Below, piece by piece: positions 51,524 through 59,413 of a DNA stretch of 64,000 nt. The stretch's first letter is position 1. Every line of letters starts with the position of its first letter. The DNA is from Actinomycetes bacterium (GTDB lineage Bacteria > Actinomycetota > Thermoleophilia > Solirubrobacterales > JACPNS01). Location of the stretch: NCBI GenBank assembly GCA_023404495.1, contig JAEYBE010000058.1:1-64000 (forward strand). Direction: 5' to 3'. The position numbers were made by a program, and so were the translations under genes. The notes beneath the pieces are model-generated. The model had not been told where the DNA came from, did not search any database, and worked only from the letters and a program-made list of their open reading frames with translations.

Positions 51524-52159
51524 TCATTGGCTCGTTTCGCGCGCTCCGCCGCGTTGAGTTCCAAGGATTGGACCACCACGGGCTGAGGCAATGCCGGTGG
51601 CGAGTTGAGCGTCGGAGAGCGCTCCGATGACGTGCCCTCGGATGAATCCTCGAGCGGAGATGAAGTATGTCTCCGGAATACCTGTGGCGCCATAGCGATT
51701 CGCGAGCTCTCGGTTTTGTTGGCGAAGCGTCGGGTATGTCAGGTCGTATTTCCGCATGAAGCGCCGGGCGTTGGCCGACAGGTCTTCGATATCAAGACCA
51801 ACGAACAGGACCCCTCGAGGGCCGAACCACTGCCATCCCCTGGCCAGAACTGGAGCTTCTCTTTTGCATGGCACGCACCACGAGGCCCAAAGATTCAACA
51901 CAACCGGTTCACTTCGCAGCTCGCGATCTGTCACGAACGAGTCTCTAAACGCTCGGTCGGTCGTGTGACGCAGCGCCGACGGGACGGTGCCGCGCTCAAG
52001 AAGCGCAATTCGAAACGGCGGGGCTTGCGGCGCGGTGCGCTTTGAGAGAGAGTCGTCGACGCCACCGTCCACGCCTTTCGCGAGGACTCCATACGTGAGA
52101 AGAGCGACGAGCGGGAAACCGCAAGCCGCTACGAGAATGGTTGGGAGTCGAGTTCGCAT
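51524..52159 (-). CDS. TlpA/ResA-type membrane-anchored thioredoxin
   Basis: 211 aa. N-terminal anchor (residues 6-27), thioredoxin fold with WASWCVPCK (Cys95, Cys98), FVGLDIED, and TGIPETYFI (cis-Pro). Reduces extracytoplasmic disulfides, supplied by CcdA. Its start is 10 nt from a BlaI-like box. Confidence 0.92.
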   Translation of the reverse strand: MRTRLPTILVAACGFPLVALLTYGVLAKGVDGGVDDSLSKRTAPQAPPFRIALLERGTVPSALRHTTDRAFRDSFVTDRELRSEPVVLNLWASWCVPCKREAPVLARGWQWFGPRGVLFVGLDIEDLSANARRFMRKYDLTYPTLRQQNRELANRYGATGIPETYFISARGFIRGHVIGALSDAQLATGIASARGGPILGTQRGGARETSQ

Positions 52160-52169
52160 CTCGGTTACA

Positions 52170-52184
52170 ACGACAGACTGTAGT
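52170..52184 (-). promoter_or_regulatory. BlaI-like operator, box 2
   Basis: Minus strand reads ACTACA-GTC-TGTCGT: left half perfect, right half two changes. Ten nt upstream of the tlpA ATG. Confidence 0.5.
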
Positions 52185-52218
52185 AGTCCAGAAACTGCGA
52201 CGCTATGAACATCGCGCT

Positions 52219-52249
52219 CCGACGGTCCGTCGGAAGGACGTTGTACACT
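52219..52249 (+). promoter_or_regulatory. NlpC/P60 promoter with BlaI-like box 3
   Basis: CCGACG-GTC-CGTCGG (52219-52233), a perfect palindrome in the same 6-3-6 format, followed by an extended -10 TGTACACT (52242-52249). The box covers the -35 position. Transcription would start just before the riboswitch. Confidence 0.55.
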
Positions 52250-52257
52250 CCGCGCGA

Positions 52258-52385
52258 ATCAAAAAGCAACGCCGAATCTCCGCACCAGTGCGGAGAGCGG
52301 GGGAACCAGTTTTTTGGGGCGAACTTGCCTAATGGCAAGAGCGCAAGCTCCTTTAGCGCTAGCCCGTCAGCTAACCCCGCAGGCA
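52258..52385 (+). ncRNA. c-di-AMP (ydaO-type) riboswitch before NlpC/P60
   Basis: Conserved blocks in order: CGCCGAATC (52270-52278), GCGGGGGAACC (about 52297-52307), GGGGCGAA (52316-52323), a variable hairpin, and GTCAGCTAACCCCGCAGGC (52366-52384). This is the actinobacterial ydaO/c-di-AMP class, typically found in front of cell-wall hydrolase genes and generally an off-switch. The ribosome site AAGGAGG follows at once. Confidence 0.9.
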
Positions 52386-52402
52386 CTCGAAGGAGGCTTG
52401 CC

Positions 52403-52987
52403 TTGCCGTTCCACAAATCACTCGTTCGCTTGCGACCATTTGCTGTTTCGGTCGCCCTCTCGATCGCGTTCACGGCCCTTGTTGCGGCGCCGGCCGTTGC
52501 CGAGCCGGCAGACAGCGGCGGGGCGACTTTTGATCCTGCAGCACCAGCACCGGCTGCGGCACCGCTTGCGCCAGGCAGTCGAGCGAAGATCTCGAAGGAT
52601 GGCAAGACTGCCCTGGCGCCGGAAGACGCGCCGAAAGAGGTGGTTGACGCCATCGCGGCCGCGAACAAGATCGTGGGCAAGCCGTATCTCTGGGGTGGCG
52701 GACACCAGTCGTTCACTGCATCGGGATACGACTGTTCCGGTGCCGTCAGCTACGCGCTCCACGGCGCCGGTCTGCTCGAGAGCCCGCTTGCGTCGGGAGG
52801 ATTCATGCGTTGGGGCGTGGCCGGCCGTAGCAAGTGGATCACGGTGTACACAAACCCTGGGCACATGTACGTGATCATCGCCGGGCTTCGCTTCGACACG
52901 TCGGGTCCAGGCCCGAAAGGACCGAACTGGCGGTCAGTGAAACGATCGAGCAGCGGATTCAAAGCGCGTCGCGTCGCCGGGCTGTAG
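52403..52987 (+). CDS. Secreted NlpC/P60-type endopeptidase
   Basis: 194 aa. Signal peptide (residues 1-33, AVA-EP), Pro/Ala linker, then the NlpC/P60 domain with Cys111 in GYDCSGAVSYAL and His154 in NPGHMYVIIAG. Cleaves peptidoglycan stem peptides. TTG start at 52403 chosen because AAGGAGG (52390-52396) is 6 nt upstream; the longer frame would translate the riboswitch. Under c-di-AMP and probably BlaI control. Confidence 0.9.
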   Translation: MPFHKSLVRLRPFAVSVALSIAFTALVAAPAVAEPADSGGATFDPAAPAPAAAPLAPGSRAKISKDGKTALAPEDAPKEVVDAIAAANKIVGKPYLWGGGHQSFTASGYDCSGAVSYALHGAGLLESPLASGGFMRWGVAGRSKWITVYTNPGHMYVIIAGLRFDTSGPGPKGPNWRSVKRSSSGFKARRVAGL

Positions 52988-53011
52988 AGCCGCCGCGCGA
53001 ATAGGAGGTTG

Positions 53012-53051
53012 ACCGGCCGAGCGTCTGTATCCAGGTAGGCGCTCGGCCGGT
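53012..53051 (+). terminator. Hairpin between NlpC/P60 and the PBP2 gene
   Basis: 12-bp perfect stem ACCGGCCGAGCG / CGCTCGGCCGGT, 16-nt loop, 24 bp after the stop; no U-run. Possible terminator. Confidence 0.45.
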
Positions 53052-53070
53052 TGTCTCATCGTAGCGATCT

Positions 53071-53087
53071 CCTACAATCTGTAGGAT
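53071..53087 (+). promoter_or_regulatory. BlaI-like operator, box 4, with -10
   Basis: CCTACA-ATC-TGTAGG (53071-53085), the perfect consensus, with TAGGAT (53082-53087) as an overlapping -10. Upstream of the PBP2 gene, whose ATG has TAGGAG at 6 nt. Confidence 0.65.
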
Positions 53088-53144
53088 GATTGACGGTTGC
53101 GGAGATTTGTGCTCGCTGAATACGACCGTGCGTAGGAGTTCGCG

Positions 53145-55079
53145 ATGAGCCGTCAGCCGAGCTACACCAGGCCGGCATCGCATGCCCGCGTGCCGTCCAA
53201 TTCCCCGGCTCGCGTTGCGCTCCTCGGCGCACTTATGCTTGCGCTGTTCGCCCTCGTGTTTTTCAGGCTGTGGTACCTGCAGGTTCTCTCCGGCGATCGA
53301 TACCTAGCGGAGGCCAACGCGAACCGCGTCCGGAATATCAAGGTCGAGGCCCCTCGCGGTGAGATCGTCGATCGCAACGGCAGGCGGCTCGTTGTCAATC
53401 GGGAATCCTGGCTAGTGAGCGTGGATCCGCGACGGTGGGGCGTCCGGTTGGATGAGAAGGCCAAGCTGGAGACCGAGCAGGGGTTTGATCCGGTCATTCG
53501 CAAGGTCGCCGCGGTGCTAAAGGTGCCGACGAGAAGACTTCGCGAAAACATGCGTCGGTCGCTAGTCCACCAAGCGGCCGGTGGAGTGGTAGCCGCGTCT
53601 GACGTCCCTTTTCGCGCGGTCGTGCGGATCGAAGAAATCCAGAACCAGTTTCCCGGCGTGACCGTGGAACAGATGTTCGAACGGTCCTATCCGTACGGCC
53701 GGCTTGCCGCACATCTCTTTGGCTACGTGCGAGAGATTGACGCCGAGCAATTGAAAAGCAGAGAGTTTGAGAACGTCGCCGCTGGATCGCGCGTCGGGCA
53801 GGAAGGACTTGAGCAGAAGTACGACCGGTTCCTGCGTGGCCGCGATGGTAAGCAGCGCATCGAAGTTGACGCTGCCGATCAGCTTGCGGGGTCTCTCAAG
53901 GGTTCCCCTGCCCGCGTCGGAAACGAGCTTCGACTGACACTCGACCTCGGCGTCCAACAGGCGGGGGAAGAGGCACTGCGCCTAGCGGCCAACAACGACC
54001 CAACTCACGGCGGCGCATTCGTTGCGATGAACATCGAGTCTGGCGCCATCCTCGGGATGGCGAGCTTCCCGTCGTTCAACCCCGATATCTACACAGGCAT
54101 GTTGAGTCCGGCCGCCTACAAGCGGTTGACCGGGGCTGCTTACGGCGCTCCGCTTACCAACCGGGCGATCGCGAGCGCGTACCCCGCGGCCTCGACCTTC
54201 AAGCCAATCACGTCGCTCGCTGGACTCCAGTCTGGCCTGATGACTAAGTCCACGACCATCGACGACGGCGGTCGCATCAAGGTCGGCGAGGCTTATCGGC
54301 AGAACGCCGGTGGCGTCGCGAACGGGCCGGTCAACCTGCGTAAGGCGCTCAAAGTCTCCTCCGATGTCTACTTCTACAAACTCGGCATGGATGCCGACCG
54401 GAAGGGCGGAGATCTGATTCAGCGATGGGCGACCAGACTTGGACTGGGCAAGTCACCGCCCGTAGATATCCCCGGCGCGACGCCCGGTCTCGTGCCGACG
54501 CCAAAATGGCGAAATCGGATCTACGAGAAGTACAAGGGCACGAAGTACGCGACCGACCCTTGGACGCTCGGGAATACGGTCAACGTCGCGATTGGACAAG
54601 GCGATCTCCAGGTGTCGCCACTCCAAATGGCCGTCGTCTATGCGGCGTTTGGCAATGGTGGCTATCTGGTGCAGCCGCATCTCGGATCTCAGATTGAAGA
54701 CCAAGGGCGGGTCGTGCAGCAGATCAATGCGCGGATACGTCGACGAATACCGATGAACGACGAATACCGCCGCGCGATTCTCGAGGGCTTGTTTGATGCC
54801 GCGAACTCGCCCGGCGGAACGTCTGCCGACGTGTTTGCGGGCTTCCCAGTCAAGATCGCCGGCAAGACCGGAACTGCCCAGGTTCCCGGCAAACAGGATC
54901 AGTCCTGGTACGTCGCGCTAGCGCCATACCCGAATCCAAAATACGTCGTCGCGACCACAGTCGAGCAGGGCGGATTCGGCGCAGCGGCGGCAGCCCCGGC
55001 CACGCGACTTATCTTGGCGAAGATTTTGAACGTGAGGCAGAAACAGAAGTTCGTTCGCGGCGCGTCAGCGACGCGGTAG
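53145..55079 (+). CDS. mrdA: Penicillin-binding protein 2-type transpeptidase
   Basis: 644 aa class B PBP. One membrane helix (about 24-46), dimerisation/pedestal domain (APRGEIVDRNGRRL), and transpeptidase domain with Ser350-x2-Lys353 (ASTFKP), Ser405-Ser406-Asp407 in place of SxN, and Lys574-Thr-Gly-Thr577. Cross-links peptidoglycan in elongation with a RodA-type partner, absent here. Its presence on a mobile element with BlaI suggests an accessory or replacement PBP. Confidence 0.92.
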   Translation: MSRQPSYTRPASHARVPSNSPARVALLGALMLALFALVFFRLWYLQVLSGDRYLAEANANRVRNIKVEAPRGEIVDRNGRRLVVNRESWLVSVDPRRWGVRLDEKAKLETEQGFDPVIRKVAAVLKVPTRRLRENMRRSLVHQAAGGVVAASDVPFRAVVRIEEIQNQFPGVTVEQMFERSYPYGRLAAHLFGYVREIDAEQLKSREFENVAAGSRVGQEGLEQKYDRFLRGRDGKQRIEVDAADQLAGSLKGSPARVGNELRLTLDLGVQQAGEEALRLAANNDPTHGGAFVAMNIESGAILGMASFPSFNPDIYTGMLSPAAYKRLTGAAYGAPLTNRAIASAYPAASTFKPITSLAGLQSGLMTKSTTIDDGGRIKVGEAYRQNAGGVANGPVNLRKALKVSSDVYFYKLGMDADRKGGDLIQRWATRLGLGKSPPVDIPGATPGLVPTPKWRNRIYEKYKGTKYATDPWTLGNTVNVAIGQGDLQVSPLQMAVVYAAFGNGGYLVQPHLGSQIEDQGRVVQQINARIRRRIPMNDEYRRAILEGLFDAANSPGGTSADVFAGFPVKIAGKTGTAQVPGKQDQSWYVALAPYPNPKYVVATTVEQGGFGAAAAAPATRLILAKILNVRQKQKFVRGASATR

Positions 55080-55092
55080 CGCGAGTTGGGCC

Positions 55093-55287
55093 CTATTTGC
55101 CCATCTTCATCTCACCGCCGCCGCTACTACCCTGCCCGCTCATGCTGCTGCCGCTCATGGACTGGCCGTTCTGCATCATGTGAGAACCTGATTTCGGGTC
55201 GCTCTTCATGCTGCTGCTGATGGCCAGCGTCGCGAACACGGATATCGCCAACACGGTAAGGATGATTGTCGTTATGCGTCTGTTCAA
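55093..55287 (-). CDS. Small membrane-anchored Met/Ser/Gly-rich protein
   Basis: 64 aa from TTG 55285-55287 (GGGAG at 6 nt upstream). Anchor helix (residues 5-20), then a Met-rich tail (MKSDPKSGSHMMQNGQSM...GEMKMGK). Met-rich extracytoplasmic tails often bind Cu(I). Last gene of a three-gene minus-strand unit. Function inferred only weakly. Confidence 0.5.
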   Translation of the reverse strand: MNRRITTIILTVLAISVFATLAISSSMKSDPKSGSHMMQNGQSMSGSSMSGQGSSGGGEMKMGK

Positions 55288-55318
55288 GGCATCTCCCAGT
55301 GCAGTTCTGAATTGATAG

Positions 55319-55876
55319 TCATGTCGTGAAATCTGGTTGAGGCGGCGCCTCTGGCGCGATTGCGCACCTGCTCGTGGAACCCGGAACGGGCAGGCAGCGG
55401 CCCCGGAGGGCACGGAGTCGGAGCAGCAGTGCGCCCAGACCTAGTGCGATCGAAACGGTTCCGATCAGCGGCTGGAGCGGGCCGAAATACGTAAGGGCTC
55501 CCGAGATCCCGAGCAGCCCAACCACCAGCTTGTTGCAGATTGGGCAGCCGATGGCCAGCCACGCAAGAATGCCGCCGGTCGCGCCTGCACCGCGAGTCTT
55601 TGTGCTGCCAAACCAGCTCGAGATGGAGCCGGTGGCGAGTACCGCGCCGGTGAGCGCGCTGCTGGCGATCCAAAAGACGTAGGCCGTCGCGGGAACAGGC
55701 GTCATGCGGGTGAACCACGGATTCGGCAACACATCGGTAGGCACGCCGATCAACACCGCAATAGACGCCGACAGCGCAAGCGCCCGGATGAAGAATGGCC
55801 AGCCGAGCGCAGCGAAGAGGTCCACGTATTTCGCAGGTGGAGGCGCGAGCTCGGGATCGGGGCCGGTGTCGCTCAT
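55319..55876 (-). CDS. Membrane protein with CPIC motif
   Basis: 185 aa, four or five membrane helices. LAIGCPICNKLVVGLLGISGALTYFGPLQPLIG carries a CxxC (Cys111, Cys114) at the end of a helix, suggesting thiol redox or copper handling. No family name known to me. ATGA overlap with the C39-like gene upstream; a longer frame is not used. Confidence 0.72.
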   Translation of the reverse strand: MSDTGPDPELAPPPAKYVDLFAALGWPFFIRALALSASIAVLIGVPTDVLPNPWFTRMTPVPATAYVFWIASSALTGAVLATGSISSWFGSTKTRGAGATGGILAWLAIGCPICNKLVVGLLGISGALTYFGPLQPLIGTVSIALGLGALLLRLRALRGRCLPVPGSTSRCAIAPEAPPQPDFTT

Positions 55877-56784
55877 GTCGTAAGTGCACGACGTCCGAGA
55901 AGTTGCCAACCCGATTCGAACTCCGATTTCGACCACGTCTCACGCTTGCCGCTGAGTGGGTTGACAACGGTGAGCATTCCTGCGCTGTCAATCCCGGCGA
56001 GTACGACGGTGTGCTCGTTGAGGTTCACGCGAATCTTTCGGCCCGCTGGAGAGCGCCACTGCTCGAAAGGACCGTCCGCCAATCCGACCCACACCATCAC
56101 AGCGCGGCCGGCAAGCAAGGTCGCATACACCTTCGAGGCAGGCGCGCCCGTCAGTGTGTTCAAGGTGACTGAATGACTACTCGCCAGCCGCCGGATCGGA
56201 CCGGGATACACACCGAAGCCGCCGGCGATTCCCCCGCCGTCGGCGCGGCCAACGAACCCGACGTCGGGATCGCCCCAAGTTTTGTTTGGCCCACTGCCGA
56301 CGGGATCGAGCGACCCGCTCTTCGCAACTTCCTTTTGAAGCTGCAGTTGTGGAACGCGCACGCCGACTGTGGCGAGGAGGACTTGAAGAGCTGCTGACTC
56401 GCAGTTGTTACGAAGCGCCTGCTTCAGAACGGGCGCGTTGACGCGCACACTTCGAGTGGTCGTGGCAACGTTCACCGGGCCGCCGTGTGTTGCCGAAATC
56501 AGCGCCGTCTTGACGGCGGCACCGCGATCCAGATCAACGGCGTAAACCGCGCTCCTCGTTCGCACGATCATCGTCCTCGGAATTGAGTTGAGGGCGACGC
56601 GGCGAAAGCGAGCCTTTTCGCCCGGCAGATTGAGGTCGAAAAGACTCGAGTCGACGCTTGCGACGGTCTTCCCACGCGCCGAGAACACGATCGCTGCCTG
56701 ATGAGGCTGGGCCTTGCCGCTGGTGTTGGCGGTGCGCGCGGTGTGCATGATGATCGACGCGCCGAGCACGAGCGCGAGCACCAC
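55873..56784 (-). CDS. Secreted C39-like (papain-fold) protein
   Basis: 303 aa from GTG 56782-56784. Hydrophobic start, then a domain with Cys128 in LRNNCESAALQVLLA, His258 in NEHTVVLAGI and Asn275 in VVNPLSGK, the order of C39/YvpB-type cysteine peptidases. The true start may be earlier: in frame, ...LTFRRRLAVV would give the signal peptide its positive end, but only ATC or CTG codons are available there. Box 5 lies 45 bp upstream. Confidence 0.78.
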   Translation of the reverse strand: MVLALVLGASIIMHTARTANTSGKAQPHQAAIVFSARGKTVASVDSSLFDLNLPGEKARFRRVALNSIPRTMIVRTRSAVYAVDLDRGAAVKTALISATHGGPVNVATTTRSVRVNAPVLKQALRNNCESAALQVLLATVGVRVPQLQLQKEVAKSGSLDPVGSGPNKTWGDPDVGFVGRADGGGIAGGFGVYPGPIRRLASSHSVTLNTLTGAPASKVYATLLAGRAVMVWVGLADGPFEQWRSPAGRKIRVNLNEHTVVLAGIDSAGMLTVVNPLSGKRETWSKSEFESGWQLLGRRALTT

Positions 56785-56826
56785 GGCAAGCCTGCGTCGA
56801 AATGTCAGCGAAAGCGCGATGGCGAA

Positions 56827-56843
56827 ATCCTACAACGTGTGGG
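56827..56843 (-). promoter_or_regulatory. BlaI-like operator, box 5, with -10
   Basis: CCTACA-ACG-TGTGGG (56829-56843), one mismatch; on the minus strand TAGGAT (56832 to 56827) overlaps its end, as in box 4. Confidence 0.6.
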
Positions 56844-56892
56844 AGATCGCGCGTTCGTCTACTTCCGTAAAGGGCGTTCGCTAGGATTTAGT

Positions 56893-56907
56893 CCTACGAT
56901 ATGTAGG
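56893..56907 (+). promoter_or_regulatory. BlaI-like operator, box 6
   Basis: CCTACG-ATA-TGTAGG, a perfect match, 20 bp before the methyltransferase ATG. Likely the autoregulatory site, since blaI and the M56 gene follow in the same transcript. Confidence 0.65.
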
Positions 56908-56927
56908 AATAAGGAGGCAAGCTTCGA

Positions 56928-57692
56928 ATGGCAAGCTCGACCAAAAACTGGGATCGATACGTATCTCACGCCGAGGAAATCGCGCGATCAGACGGATTTC
57001 TCGCACTGAAGGATCAGATATTGGAACTCGTCGGCGACTCCGACCAACTCGTTGTTGCTGACGTCGGGTCCGGCACTGGCTTGCTCACGCTTGCCGTGGC
57101 CCCGGACGCACAACGAGTCTGGGCGATCGATATCTCTGAGCGCATGTGTGACTACCTGAAGGCCAAAGCTGGGAGCGCCGGGCTCGAAAATGTTGAGACC
57201 GTTGTTGCCACCGCAGTGAGCCTGCCGCTGGTTGACGACGGCGTCGACGTCGTCGTTTCCAACTACTGCTTCCACCATCTTTCCGACGCCGACAAGCATC
57301 GCGCCATCGCGGAAGCGTTCCGCGTGCTCCGACCTGGCGGCCGATTCGTGTTCGGCGACATGATGTTCAAGGTGAGCGTCGCCAATGTTCGTGACCGTCA
57401 ACTCGTGGCCTCAAAGGTCCGTGCAATCGCTTCCCGTGGCTTGCCGGGATTGCTCCGGATCTTCAAGAACGTGGCTCTTTTCGCAAGCGGGAGGTGGGAG
57501 AAGCCGGCAAGAAGCGATTGGTGGGAAGCGGCGCTACGCGAGGCGGGGTTTACTGACATCGAGGTGCAGCCGCTGGCTCACGAAGGTGGTGTCGCGGCGT
57601 GCACCCGACCGCTCGAGGCCGACCGCGTGTACCGGCACATCAGCGAGTGCAACGTAGAGGAGTTCCCCCCGGCCGCCGTTGCGCACGGATAG
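56928..57692 (+). CDS. Class I SAM-dependent methyltransferase
   Basis: 254 aa. SAM motif VVADVGSGTGLLTLAV, acidic AIDISERM, and VVSNYCFHHLSDADKHRAIAEAFRVLRPGGRFVFGDMM. Substrate unknown (UbiE/ArsM-like small molecule or lipid type). AAGGAGG upstream. First gene of the unit with blaI and the M56 protease. Confidence 0.9.
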   Translation: MASSTKNWDRYVSHAEEIARSDGFLALKDQILELVGDSDQLVVADVGSGTGLLTLAVAPDAQRVWAIDISERMCDYLKAKAGSAGLENVETVVATAVSLPLVDDGVDVVVSNYCFHHLSDADKHRAIAEAFRVLRPGGRFVFGDMMFKVSVANVRDRQLVASKVRAIASRGLPGLLRIFKNVALFASGRWEKPARSDWWEAALREAGFTDIEVQPLAHEGGVAACTRPLEADRVYRHISECNVEEFPPAAVAHG

Positions 57693-57704
57693 CATCGATT
57701 GCTC

Positions 57705-58100
57705 ATGGAAAGCGGAACTCAGATTCAAGGTGAGCTTCAGTCGCAGATCATGGCGGTTCTCTGGCGGATCGACCGTGGCAGTGTCGAGCAGGTGCGGAAG
57801 GCCCTGCCGCCTCGCTACCAGAGCGCCTACACGACCGTCCAAACGGTGCTCAATCGACTCGCGACGCGCGGACTGCTCACGCGTGAAAAGTCGGGCAACG
57901 CGATCGTCTATGCCCCCGCGTTCTCGGAGGCCGAGTATCTGGCCAAGACCGTCGAGCGGACGCTGGCGTCGGCATCTGCGGAGGCCAGGGACGCCGTGCT
58001 CGCACAGCTGATCGGAGACTTGAGTGAAGAATCGATGGCCGCGCTCACGAAACGGGCCGCGCTGATCGACAAGCAGCGGCGCGAGAGTGGAACCAAGTGA
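57705..58100 (+). CDS. blaI: BlaI/MecI/CopY-family repressor
   Basis: 131 aa. Winged helix (LQSQIMAVLWRIDRGSVEQVRKALPPRYQSAYTTVQTVLNRLATRGLLTREKSGNAIVYAPAFS) and C-terminal dimer helix, the hallmark of BlaI. Such repressors bind palindromes with TACA/TGTA halves and are destroyed on signalling by an M56 protease. ATG 57705 lies 9 nt after TAGCAT. Probably reads the eight or nine boxes listed here. Confidence 0.93.
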   Translation: MESGTQIQGELQSQIMAVLWRIDRGSVEQVRKALPPRYQSAYTTVQTVLNRLATRGLLTREKSGNAIVYAPAFSEAEYLAKTVERTLASASAEARDAVLAQLIGDLSEESMAALTKRAALIDKQRRESGTK

Positions 58101-59050
58101 CGGCGGCCCTGGTACTTGGGATCGCGATCGTGATTCCACATGTGTTGAGATTGGATCGAGCGGTGCCGAGCGTCGCGGCCTCGATCTGGCTTTCGGCGTT
58201 GCTGCTTCGCGCGCTTCTCGCGACTCTTGCCGCGGTCTCCCTGCTTGCGCTCCTCCCGGGGAGTTCGCCGTTCAACGCACTGTCTGGTTGGTGCTGGAAC
58301 ACGACGTTGCCGTTCCTGGCCACTCATCTTGGAATCAGTGGCGCCCGGCTTGGACAGGCGGTGACCCTCATGCCACTGGTTCTACTCGTGGCATGGGGAG
58401 GACTTCGGGTCGCGCAGATCACGCGCTCACATCGTTCGACGAAAAAAATGCTGCGCGAGGCCACGCTCGGCACAGGTCCGGCGGGCAGCCTGATTGTTGG
58501 CGGATCCAGCGTCATCGTCGCTGCCGCGGGGCTGCTGCGCCCGGACGTGATTCTCTCGGCTCGTGCGCTCACGGAACTCGACGACGAAGAACTCGCCGCC
58601 GGCATCGCTCACGAGCAGGGTCACATCGTCCGTCGACATCGATGGTGGCTGGCTCTGGCGGACGTCTGCCGCTCGGTCGGACGTCTGATCCCGGGGACTC
58701 GGGTTGCGATGGAACAGTTTCGATTTCACCTCGAGCGCGATGCCGATCAGTGGGCGGTTGACCGCTCGCATAGCCGCCTGGCCTTGGCCAGCGCGATCTG
58801 CAAGGTCGGTTCCGGCACGTTTGACAACTTGAGTTTCGCCCTGGACGGCAGCAATGCGGTTGGCCGTGTTGACGAACTCATCGCCCCGGGAGAGTCCCGC
58901 ATCAACGCTCGGGCCCAGAAGCTCGCGACGGTGACCTCAATGCTCCTCGTCGTCGTGGCGATTTCGTTTGCCTCGGCGGTGCCGACTGCGACGGCGGCGG
59001 GCGTCAAACACCTCGAATCGCATTCGTCGTCAACTCCCTGCCCTCTCTGA
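58097..59050 (+). CDS. M56-family (BlaR1-like) membrane metallopeptidase
   Basis: 317 aa. Three or four membrane helices, zinc motif HEQGH (172-176) and distal Glu in FHLERDADQWAVD. Unlike BlaR1/MecR1 (about 600 aa) it stops after a final helix and a 20-residue tail: there is no penicillin-binding sensor domain, so the signal is not beta-lactam by the classic route. GTGA overlap with blaI. Confidence 0.9.
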   Translation: MTAALVLGIAIVIPHVLRLDRAVPSVAASIWLSALLLRALLATLAAVSLLALLPGSSPFNALSGWCWNTTLPFLATHLGISGARLGQAVTLMPLVLLVAWGGLRVAQITRSHRSTKKMLREATLGTGPAGSLIVGGSSVIVAAAGLLRPDVILSARALTELDDEELAAGIAHEQGHIVRRHRWWLALADVCRSVGRLIPGTRVAMEQFRFHLERDADQWAVDRSHSRLALASAICKVGSGTFDNLSFALDGSNAVGRVDELIAPGESRINARAQKLATVTSMLLVVVAISFASAVPTATAAGVKHLESHSSSTPCPL

Positions 59051-59080
59051 GAATTCAGGACCGCGGTCTGGAGCCTCTCG

Positions 59081-59095
59081 CCTACAGGTTGTAAA
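59081..59095 (+). promoter_or_regulatory. BlaI-like operator, box 7 (weak)
   Basis: CCTACA-GGT-TGTAAA; left half perfect, right half two changes. Upstream of the riboswitch and M23 gene. Confidence 0.4.
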
Positions 59096-59164
59096 ACCGC
59101 CTATTTGCAGGAACTTGAAAGCGCGCAGACGACATTTCCTGCTATCTTCGACCGATCGCTGAAC

Positions 59165-59305
59165 GTCTCGAGCGCCAAATCGAGACGACGGGGGACCCAT
59201 CGAACGCGGTTCCAATCGGGGCGAATCGCCGTTGTTAGAACGGCGTAGCGCGAACAAGATCTGAGTCTTGAGTGCGCGAGCCCGACAGCTAACCCCGCAA
59301 GCGAA
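59165..59305 (+). ncRNA. c-di-AMP (ydaO-type) riboswitch before M23
   Basis: CGCCAAATC (59173-59181), ACGGGGGACCC (59188-59198), CGGGGCGAATC (59217-59227), variable hairpins, then GACAGCTAACCCCGCAAGC (59284-59302). Same class as the one at 52258. A stretch of about 100 nt to the start codon can hold the expression platform. Confidence 0.9.
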
Positions 59306-59413
59306 GCCGGCAAACAGGCAATTCGACCGCACGGCATACCGGCGGGCCGAAGCCAAAAGTGCTCGCTGCATATTGGCTTGCAGCAGGGAGCTTGCGAGAG
59401 AGATTCACGCTCG

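Noticed and set aside
52205..52402. Upstream extension of the NlpC/P60 frame
   Set aside because: It would translate through the riboswitch; the TTG with AAGGAGG fits the signal peptide.
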